From JBOGOC01 sp050747525 (GTDB taxonomy: Bacteria > Acidobacteriota > Polarisedimenticolia > JACPZX01 > DASXTC01): a stretch of 22,879 bases of DNA. The stretch spans positions 1-22,879 of the forward strand of contig JBOGOC010000071.1 in NCBI GenBank assembly GCA_050747525.1, given 5' to 3'. The stretch's first letter is position 1. Each line of letters starts with the position of its first letter. The translations under genes were made by a program, and so were the position numbers. Shown here one piece after another: positions 8,471-15,058 of the stretch. Below the pieces are notes generated by a model, which did no database searches, was not told the DNA's origin, and saw nothing but the letters and a program-made list of their open reading frames with translations.

Positions 8471-8499
8471 ACGCTAGAGATTCGATGGCGGCCTGTCAA
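8471..8499 (-). promoter_or_regulatory. Sigma-70-like promoter for the M16 pair, possibly leaderless
   Basis: On the minus strand TTGACA (8499-8494, a perfect -35) is followed after 17 bp by TAGCGT (8476-8471, three of six -10 consensus bases including the key T-A and final T). A start 7 nt beyond the -10 falls at 8464, the A of the ATG. No ribosome site precedes that ATG, which fits a leaderless mRNA. The elements are seen directly; activity is inferred. Confidence 0.5.
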
Positions 8500-8543
8500 C
8501 GGACACCGGTGTAGACTGCCGCGGAACCCAGGGGGGGACACCC

Positions 8544-9989
8544 ATGAAGGATCACGGAACCCGCCGCCGCGTCCTTGCGACGCGCCGCGTCCTTGTGACG
8601 CGCCGCGTCCCGGTGACGTGCGTGGCGGTGGTGGTGGCGATGGCGGTCATGTTCCTGTCGGGGCCGGCGCGGGCGGCGGGCCGCCCTTCTGCCGGCGACG
8701 TGGACTGGGACGCGGTGTCGCGCGAAGCGGTCGACCTGCTTCGTGCCTACGTGCGCATCCCATCGGTGAATCCTCCGGCCGACACGCGCGCGACGGCCGC
8801 GTTCCTCAAGGAGATCCTCGGGAAGGAAGGGATCGAAGCACGCCTGTTCGAGCGGGCGCCCGGGAAGGTGAACCTGCTGGCCCGCCTGAAGGCTTCCCCG
8901 GGGCTGGGAACTGCGAAGGCGGGGCCGCTCCTCCTGCTGCATCACATGGACGTGGTTCCGGTGGACGCGGCGCGCTGGCCCGTGGACCCCTTCGGGGGCG
9001 AGATCAAGGACGGCTTCATCCAGGGCCGCGGCACCGCGGACATGAAGGGGGTGGGGATCCTTCACCTGATGGTGATGCTGACCTTGCAACGCCGGCACGT
9101 GCCGCTGGGCCGCGATGTGCTGCTGATGGCCACCGCCGACGAGGAGACGGGAGGGCACGACGGAGCCCGTTGGATGATCGAGCATCTGGGTGACGAGCTG
9201 AGGCCCGAGTACGTCCTGGACGAGGGAGGCTTCGGCTCGCGCGATGTGATGGCGGCCGACGGCCGGCTCGTCTACGCGATCTCGGTGGGGGAGAAGAAGA
9301 TGCTCTGGCTCCGGCTCAAGGCCACCGGCACGGCCGGGCACGGCTCCCAGCCCATCGAGGACAACGCCAACGGTCTGATGTCCGGCGCGCTCGCGGAGAT
9401 CCTGGAGCGCGTGGGCGACCTCACGCCTCGGCAGACCGCGGTGGTGGCCGAGCTCTCCTCGCGCGTGGGCGAGCTGGCCGACAACCGGTTCACCCGCGCC
9501 ATCCGTCGCGACACGGTCTCGCTCACCACGCTGCGATCCGGCGTGGGGGACCCACCCAAGGTGAACGTGATCCCGTCGGTGGCCGAGGCCACCTTCGATT
9601 GCAGGCTTCTCCCCGACACCGACCCCGATCAGTTCGTCAAGAGGATCTTCGATCCAGGGAAGACCGGGATGACTCTCGAGACGGTGTACCGCATGGACGA
9701 CACGCCCGTGACCCCCCACGATACGGAGATGTTCAGGGCCCTGGAAGGAGCCATCCTGGCCGCGCACCCCGGAGCCGTGGTGGCCCCCACGCTGATCCCC
9801 TACGGGACGGACAGCAACGCCTTCCGTGTCCAGGGCGCCAAGGCCTACGGCCTGAACCCGATGGTGGTCGACGCCTCCATCATCGCCTCGCTGCACAGCG
9901 ACAACGAGCGCGTGCCGGTGGCAGAGATGGGGAAAGGGGCCCGCATCCTGTACGACGCCGTCCTGCGCGTCGTCACGAAAATGCCTTGA
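8544..9989 (+). CDS. Secreted M20-family metallopeptidase (carboxypeptidase/dipeptidase-like)
   Basis: This 481-residue di-zinc exopeptidase or amidohydrolase is related to carboxypeptidase S, dipeptidases and ArgE/DapE. The family motifs are HHMDVVP (His134, Asp136), GRGTADMKG (Asp166, bridging ligand), DEETGG (Glu200 catalytic, Glu201 ligand), DEGG near residue 226, and SLHSDNE (His451). The dimerisation/lid insert lies at about residues 240-360 (from GEKKMLWLRLKATGTAGHGS). An Arg-rich N-region is followed by a hydrophobic stretch and PARA|AG near residue 44, giving a signal peptide or lipid-free export signal. AGGGGGG lies about 7 nt before ATG 8544. Substrate choice among peptides, acyl amino acids and others cannot be read from the sequence. 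The neighbourhood of other peptidases favours peptides. The N-region contains a triplicate 18-bp repeat, so the natural start could be further in. Confidence 0.93.
   Translation: MKDHGTRRRVLATRRVLVTRRVPVTCVAVVVAMAVMFLSGPARAAGRPSAGDVDWDAVSREAVDLLRAYVRIPSVNPPADTRATAAFLKEILGKEGIEARLFERAPGKVNLLARLKASPGLGTAKAGPLLLLHHMDVVPVDAARWPVDPFGGEIKDGFIQGRGTADMKGVGILHLMVMLTLQRRHVPLGRDVLLMATADEETGGHDGARWMIEHLGDELRPEYVLDEGGFGSRDVMAADGRLVYAISVGEKKMLWLRLKATGTAGHGSQPIEDNANGLMSGALAEILERVGDLTPRQTAVVAELSSRVGELADNRFTRAIRRDTVSLTTLRSGVGDPPKVNVIPSVAEATFDCRLLPDTDPDQFVKRIFDPGKTGMTLETVYRMDDTPVTPHDTEMFRALEGAILAAHPGAVVAPTLIPYGTDSNAFRVQGAKAYGLNPMVVDASIIASLHSDNERVPVAEMGKGARILYDAVLRVVTKMP
8565..8618 (+). repeat. Three tandem 18-bp repeats in the M20 signal-peptide N-region
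   Basis: Units 8565-8582, 8583-8600 and 8601-8618 are near identical (CGCCGCGTCCTTGCGACG and variants). They encode RRVLAT, RRVLVT and RRVPVT in frame. The first two units differ by one base and the third has two further changes, which looks like recent slippage expansion. The result is an N-region carrying seven Arg residues before the hydrophobic core. Confidence 0.9.
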
Positions 9990-10150
9990 CGGCATACCCG
10001 ATGGATGGTAGAAAAAGCTGTACTCATCCTTCCAACGCTTCCCCCGGCCCCTTCCGGCGCTCGGGGAAACGGGATGGCGAGGGGTGAAGGCGGCCGGATT
10101 ACGGGCAGGGGGTCCCGGCGGCTTCTTCCCTCGCCACTCCCATGTGGTGA

Positions 10151-12661
10151 TCAGGGGGTTGAGGGGGGCCGGCCGCTCTCCTTGCGAACCTCGGCGAGCA
10201 GTCTCTGAGCCTCCGGGTCATCGGGCCGCTGTCGAAGCGCCGTCTGCAGCTCCCGCTCGCATTCCGGCAGTTTTCCCAGGGCGTGATACTGCACCGCCAG
10301 ATGCAGGCGGACATCGTACAGCTGGGGGTCGAGCTCCACGGCCTGCGCCAGGTGGGGTATGGCTCGCTCGGGGCGCTCCTGCATCACGTACATCATGCCC
10401 AGCTGCGCGTGGGCCGTGGCGGAGCGCGGGTCGATCCGCGCCGCCTCGGACATCTGGCGCGTGGCTTCTCCCAGACGCCTCATCTTGGCGTAGACGCGCC
10501 CCAGCGCCAGCCGCACCTCCACCATGTTGGCCTGGTGGGCCACCGCCTTCTCGAGATGGCGGCGTGCCTCGTCGACCCGGCCCGTGTTGAGCAGCACGTC
10601 ACCCAGAGCGGCGAGCGCCGCGTCGCGATCCGGATCGATCTCCAGAGCGCGGCGCAGGGCCACCTCGGCGCCACGCGGATCTCCCTGCAGAATCAGCAGG
10701 AGCCCCAGCAACGTGTGATGCGCTCCCGAGTCGGGGACGCGCAGCGTGGCCTCGCGCACCGCGGTCGAGATCTCGCGCGCGCGCCCCGCGCGCTGGGCGA
10801 CGTTGAACAGCCCCGTGACCGCGCCCACCGAGCGCGGATCCAGCTCCAGAGCCCGCAGGAGGGACGCTTCCGCTCCCTTCGCATCTCCGTCGTGGAGCTG
10901 GGCCAGCCCGAGCCCCAGCCACGGGGCGCCGCGCCCCGACCGCTGCTGCATGGCCCGCAGGAAGTACGTCTTGCAGTCCGCCAGGGTGCCGAGCCGCATC
11001 GACAGCATCGCGAAGCGCTCGACCAGCCGCTCGGGAGGATCATCGGACAGGTTCAATGCGGTGCGGGCTTCGGCGGCCGATTCCTCCATGCGTCCAAGCG
11101 CTTCGAGCGCCTCCGACAGCAGGGAATGCGCGGTGGCGTTGTTGGGGCCTTCGTCGAGAGCCCGCCGGAGAGCGGCGGCCGCGCTCTCGGCCCGCCCCTC
11201 CTTCAGGTCCAGTGCAGCGGAGTTGAGCAGATTGTTGATGGTGGCCGGCGCCGAGCCGGACTGCGGCGACCCGGTGCCGATGTCGGTGGAGGCGATGTAT
11301 CCGAGCGACTTGAGCCGCGCCAGGATCTCCTCGTCGATGGCCGCGGAGGATCCGGGAAGCGAGGCGTCGGCGCGGGGCCCCTCACCGGGCTTCTCGTAGC
11401 TCGGGACCGTGGCCAGCTTGTGAGCGGCCTGGAAAGCGGGAGAGATCGCTTCCATCAGCGGCCGTCCGGCCATGTCGGCCGCCACGGGAAGCCCCGAAAG
11501 GTAGAGCAGCGTGGGGGTGATGTCGTAGAGACCGGCGGTCTGCATCCTACCCTGGCGGATCCCCGGGCCCGCCATCACCAGGATGCCGTACAGCCTGTGC
11601 CAGAGGCCCGCCTTGGCCTCGTTGTCCGGAGGAACGGAGGGACGATCCGATCCATTGAGGAAGCCGTGATCCGAGAGCACCACCACCGTCATGTCGGGCC
11701 CGGCCGCGGCCAGCACCTCCCCCAGCAGCTCGTCCTGGTACTCGTAGAAGCGCAGGACGACCTGGTTCCACAGGTCGAAGGATGCCGCGTCGACCCAGGC
11801 GAGCTTCGGGGGAAGGTAGTGGCCGAAGCGGTGGCCCAGCTCGTCGATCCCCTGGTAATAGACCGACAGGAGGTCGGGCTTCCCGGTGCGCAGCAGCTCG
11901 AGCGCCAGCGCATGGTAGGTGCGTGTGCTGGCCAGGACCTTCATGAGGTGGCTGAGCGGGTCCGCGTAGGCGCGCGCCGGGTCGCCTGACTGGCGTGTGC
12001 GCGCGGCGTCGAACGAGGCGGCGCTCACGGGCGCGAAGCGGCGGACGTCATCCAGCGTGATCGAATTCTCTGACACCCGCAGCTTTTCGGCGCGCGCCGC
12101 GAAAGCGGGAGGCGAGACCAGGCCGATCTCGCCTTCGGGACCCTGGCTGAAGCCGAACAGCGAGTAGGCGAAGCGGTCGGACACCATGTGGCCGTTGATC
12201 GTCTCGGCCGGCCAGGTGGCCCACCAGGCCACGAAATCAGCCCGGCGCCCCGCATCCGAATAGATGTTCCACAGTGCTTTCGTCTTGCGGAAGGTGCTGG
12301 CGATGGGGACCTTCCTGCCGGTGCGCGGGTCGGCTACCAGGAAGTCGATGATGCCGTGCTCGCTGGGGGTCTTGCCCGTGGCGATGCTCGTCCACAGGAG
12401 AGGCGACAGCATCGGAGAGGTGGAGCGCAGCTCGGTCCAGGCGCCCTCGCGGCGCAGCCGGGCCAGGTGGGGGAGGCGCCCGGCTTCGATGAGCGGGCCC
12501 GCGATCTGCCAGTCGGCCCCGTCCAGCCCGATCACCAGCAGCCGGGAGCCCGCGGGAGGGGCGTCCGTGGCGGCCGCCGCGGAGGCCACGCTCGGGGCCG
12601 CCAGCGCGGCCAGCGCGGCCACCAGAAGGGCGAACGTCCGATGGCGTCGCGGGCGCGGCAT
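10151..12661 (-). CDS. Secreted alkaline-phosphatase-superfamily phosphodiesterase with C-terminal TPR array
   Basis: This 836-residue protein has a signal peptide (MPRPRRHRTFALLVAALAAL, cut near ASA at 27-29). Residues 40-410 are a type I phosphodiesterase/nucleotide pyrophosphatase-like domain of the alkaline phosphatase superfamily. Likely metal ligands and nucleophile are Asp47 (GLDGADW), Thr91 (LLWTSIATGK), Asp273 and His277 (GIDELGH), Asp331-His332 (LSDHGF) and His355. The substrate could be a phosphodiester, sulfate ester or phosphonate; motifs alone do not decide. Residues about 465-825 form roughly ten TPR units of 34 residues (for example GAEASLLRALELDPRS), probably a protein-interaction scaffold. 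The gene starts 46 bp after the DUF255 gene on the same strand and is last in that run. No clear ribosome site is seen; a weak TAGGCT lies 10 nt before the ATG. Confidence 0.9.
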   Translation of the reverse strand: MPRPRRHRTFALLVAALAALAAPSVASAAAATDAPPAGSRLLVIGLDGADWQIAGPLIEAGRLPHLARLRREGAWTELRSTSPMLSPLLWTSIATGKTPSEHGIIDFLVADPRTGRKVPIASTFRKTKALWNIYSDAGRRADFVAWWATWPAETINGHMVSDRFAYSLFGFSQGPEGEIGLVSPPAFAARAEKLRVSENSITLDDVRRFAPVSAASFDAARTRQSGDPARAYADPLSHLMKVLASTRTYHALALELLRTGKPDLLSVYYQGIDELGHRFGHYLPPKLAWVDAASFDLWNQVVLRFYEYQDELLGEVLAAAGPDMTVVVLSDHGFLNGSDRPSVPPDNEAKAGLWHRLYGILVMAGPGIRQGRMQTAGLYDITPTLLYLSGLPVAADMAGRPLMEAISPAFQAAHKLATVPSYEKPGEGPRADASLPGSSAAIDEEILARLKSLGYIASTDIGTGSPQSGSAPATINNLLNSAALDLKEGRAESAAAALRRALDEGPNNATAHSLLSEALEALGRMEESAAEARTALNLSDDPPERLVERFAMLSMRLGTLADCKTYFLRAMQQRSGRGAPWLGLGLAQLHDGDAKGAEASLLRALELDPRSVGAVTGLFNVAQRAGRAREISTAVREATLRVPDSGAHHTLLGLLLILQGDPRGAEVALRRALEIDPDRDAALAALGDVLLNTGRVDEARRHLEKAVAHQANMVEVRLALGRVYAKMRRLGEATRQMSEAARIDPRSATAHAQLGMMYVMQERPERAIPHLAQAVELDPQLYDVRLHLAVQYHALGKLPECERELQTALRQRPDDPEAQRLLAEVRKESGRPPSTP

Positions 12662-12707
12662 GGCCCCAACAGCCTAGCAAAGCGGGCCACCAGCCGCCAT
12701 GCGGTCC

Positions 12708-15023
12708 TCAGGGGGCCGGGGCAACCTGAAGAGTGATCTCGAACGGGATGCGCGACGGCGGCAGGCAGGCGCGATCGTCGCATGCCTGATACGAAATCTC
12801 TCCCTGGGCGGCCAGCGGCCCGGCGGCCGCCGTGCGGGCCACCGACATCGTCAGGCGGATGATGACGGCCCCCTCCAGCACCGCCAGGGGGCGTCCGGCG
12901 AACCCCATCGGCTTGAGGGGGGCCTCGGGATATTCCGCGGCGATCAGGGAAACGGGGCCCTGGGTCATCGTGACGCGCGTGGGAACGAGATCGGGCAGGG
13001 AAGGAGTGGCGGACTGCACGTGCCAACCCACCGGGACCTTCATCGTCAGCTCGGCCCGCGCGGTCCCTCCGGCCCGCACCGGGGACTGGGGCTGCTGGAC
13101 CGTCACCTCCACCTTCCCGGCGGCAGCGGCAGGGGCCGGCGCGCCGCCGGCCTCTCTCAGGGCGAGGAGCATGCTGTGGTAGGCGCCCGGCATCGCCTGC
13201 ATCCCGGCGCCGACCGCGCCCAGGATCCCCTGCGCACGCGCCCGGTATCTCTGCTCGCCGGTCAGGCGCGCAAGCGCCAGCAGGTTGGAAGCCATGACGG
13301 AGTTCCCCGAGGGGATGGCGCCATCGGTGGCCGACTTCGTGCGCACGATGAGGTCGGTGCGTCCCGGAGGCGTGAAGAAGTAGAGACCCCCGGCCGGATC
13401 GCCGAACGACTCCTCGGTGGCCCTGGTCAGCGCGACCGCCTCGGTGAGCCAGCGCGCGCCCGCCCCGGCTTCGTGCAGGGCGATCAGTCCGGAGATCAGG
13501 AACGCCTGATCGTCCAGGAATGCATCGGGGCTCACCTTGCCGGCGCGGCAGGAGACGCGCATCAGCCCATCGGATCCACGAGCCGAGGACAGGAGGAAGC
13601 CGGCGGCGCGCTCCGCCGCGGCTCGCAGGGGCGGCTCGTCCAGAACGCGCGAGCCCCGGGCGAGGGCCCGGATCATCAGACCGTTCCACGCGGTGAGGAT
13701 CTTGTCGTCCAGGTGCGGGCGGGGGCGGCGGCCGCGGGCCTCCCGCAGGGCGGTGCGCGCCTTGTCCAGGCGAGCGCGCACGCTCTCGAGGGAGAGCTTG
13801 CGCCGCTCGGCGAAGGCCTCCATCGAAAGCTCCAGGTGCGGGATGCTGGTGCCGCCTTCGAAGTTGCCCGAGGGAGTGATGCCGTAGTAGTCGCTGGCCA
13901 GCGCGCCGTCGGCGGCTCCCAGCACCTCAGTGATCTGGGCCTGAGTCCAGACGTAGAACCGCCCTTCCTCCCCCTCGCTGTCGGCGTCGAGGGACGAATA
14001 GAACGCTCCGCCCGTGTCGGTCATCTCGCGCAGGACCCAGGCGAAGATCTCCCGGGCCACGCGGCGGTCTGCATCGTCCCCCGTGGCCAGCCACCCTTCC
14101 AGGTAGGCGTCCGCCAGCAGCGCGTTGTCGTACAGCATTTTCTCGAAGTGGGGGACCTGCCACGCGGCATCGGTGGCGTAGCGATGGAACCCGCCACCGA
14201 TCTGGTCGTGCATCCCTCCCGCGGCCATGCGGTCGAGCGTCAGCGTGGCCATGCGGCGCAGGTTCTCGTCCTTCGTGTCGCGCCACCGCTCGAGCAGCAG
14301 GACCAGGCCGCGGTGCGGGGGGAACTTGGGCGCGTGCGAGAACCCGCCGTGGATGGGATCGAAGCGCTCGCTCAGATCGGCGATGGCGCGCGGGAGGGGA
14401 TCGGCTCCCTGCACGCGCGGCTCGCCCGTGGGCCGGTCGACGAGATAGCGCTCGATCGACTCGCGCACGCGGCGCGCCTGCGCAACCAGAGAGTCGCGAT
14501 CCGACTGCCAGGCGTTGGCCAGGGCCCCCAGCACCTGCTGAAAGGAAGGGAGGCCGTGACGGGCATCGCGGGGGAAGTAGGTGCCGCCGTAGAACGGCTC
14601 CAGGTCGGGCGTCAGCCAGACCGACATCGGCCAGCCGCCGCTTCCGGTCATCATCTGGACGGCCGTCATGTAGATCTCGTCCAGGTCGGGACGCTCTTCG
14701 CGATCCACCTTGATGCAGACGAAGTGCCGGTTCATCAAGGCCGCCGTCGCCTCGTCTTCGAACGATTCCTCCTCCATGACGTGGCACCAGTGGCATGCCG
14801 AGTAGCCGATGGACAGGAAGATCGGACGGTTCTCGGCGCGCGCGCGGGCCAGGGCCTCATCGCCCCACGGATACCAGTCCACCGGGTTGTTCTGGTGCTG
14901 CAGGAGGTAGGGGCTGGTCGCCGACGCGAGTCGGTTGGACGGGCGGCTCACCGGGGCCTCCGCGTGAAGGAGGGCGCTCAGCCCCGCGATGACGGCCACC
15001 GCGATCGATCGGCGCGCCCGCAT
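12708..15023 (-). CDS. Secreted DUF255 thioredoxin/six-hairpin protein (SSP411/YyaL type) fused to a DsbD-alpha-like domain
   Basis: This is a 771-residue protein. Residues 1-22 look like a signal peptide (MRARRSIAVAVIAGLSALLHAEA). Residues 30-190 are the DUF255 thioredoxin-like domain with its signature SPYLLQHQNNPVDWYPW and redox motif CHWC (Cys77, Cys80; 14784-14795). Residues 190-620 match the (alpha/alpha)6-barrel region of SSP411/YyaL proteins (HDQIGGGFHRYATD, VPHFEKMLYDNALLA, LTAWNGLMIRALA). Residues about 640-771 resemble the N-terminal periplasmic domain of DsbD: GWHVQSATP, YPEAPLKPMGF and the cysteine motif YQACDDRACLPP (Cys748, Cys753). SSP411/YyaL relatives are usually described without a signal peptide or this tail. 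The fusion suggests periplasmic dithiol exchange, perhaps with a DsbD/CcdA-type membrane reductase outside the window. The gene lies 35 bp after the VWFA gene on the same strand. Domain calls are strong; the role is inference. Confidence 0.92.
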   Translation of the reverse strand: MRARRSIAVAVIAGLSALLHAEAPVSRPSNRLASATSPYLLQHQNNPVDWYPWGDEALARARAENRPIFLSIGYSACHWCHVMEEESFEDEATAALMNRHFVCIKVDREERPDLDEIYMTAVQMMTGSGGWPMSVWLTPDLEPFYGGTYFPRDARHGLPSFQQVLGALANAWQSDRDSLVAQARRVRESIERYLVDRPTGEPRVQGADPLPRAIADLSERFDPIHGGFSHAPKFPPHRGLVLLLERWRDTKDENLRRMATLTLDRMAAGGMHDQIGGGFHRYATDAAWQVPHFEKMLYDNALLADAYLEGWLATGDDADRRVAREIFAWVLREMTDTGGAFYSSLDADSEGEEGRFYVWTQAQITEVLGAADGALASDYYGITPSGNFEGGTSIPHLELSMEAFAERRKLSLESVRARLDKARTALREARGRRPRPHLDDKILTAWNGLMIRALARGSRVLDEPPLRAAAERAAGFLLSSARGSDGLMRVSCRAGKVSPDAFLDDQAFLISGLIALHEAGAGARWLTEAVALTRATEESFGDPAGGLYFFTPPGRTDLIVRTKSATDGAIPSGNSVMASNLLALARLTGEQRYRARAQGILGAVGAGMQAMPGAYHSMLLALREAGGAPAPAAAAGKVEVTVQQPQSPVRAGGTARAELTMKVPVGWHVQSATPSLPDLVPTRVTMTQGPVSLIAAEYPEAPLKPMGFAGRPLAVLEGAVIIRLTMSVARTAAAGPLAAQGEISYQACDDRACLPPSRIPFEITLQVAPAP

Positions 15024-15032
15024 GACGACGCC

Positions 15033-15041
15033 ATGGTATCA
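15033..15041 (-). promoter_or_regulatory. Possible extended -10 element before the DUF255 fusion gene
   Basis: The minus strand reads TGATACCAT here, a TGn plus TACCAT (four of six consensus). It ends 10 nt before the start codon at 15023, and no ribosome site or -35 is evident. It could give an almost leaderless internal transcript within the four-gene run. This is a single-element match in a 35-bp gap, so support is weak. Confidence 0.25.
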
Positions 15042-15058
15042 CGCCGTCGCGCGGGCGC

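Noticed and set aside
8562..8640. Genuine Tat signal on the M20 peptidase
   Set aside because: Several RR pairs occur only because of the 18-bp repeat; the residues after them do not follow the S-R-R-x-F-L-K pattern well, so Tat export is not claimed.
8496..9995. 499-codon open frame on the minus strand opposite the M20 peptidase
   Set aside because: No domain, His/Gly/Arg-rich, and it would cover the divergent promoter region.
9990..10150. Intrinsic terminator between the convergent M20 and phosphatase-TPR genes
   Set aside because: Only short GC stems (for example 10042-10066 with an internal bulge) and no T-tract in either direction.
10283..11989. 568-codon open frame on the plus strand opposite the phosphatase-TPR gene
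   Set aside because: Shadow frame whose periodicity simply mirrors the TPR repeats of the real gene.
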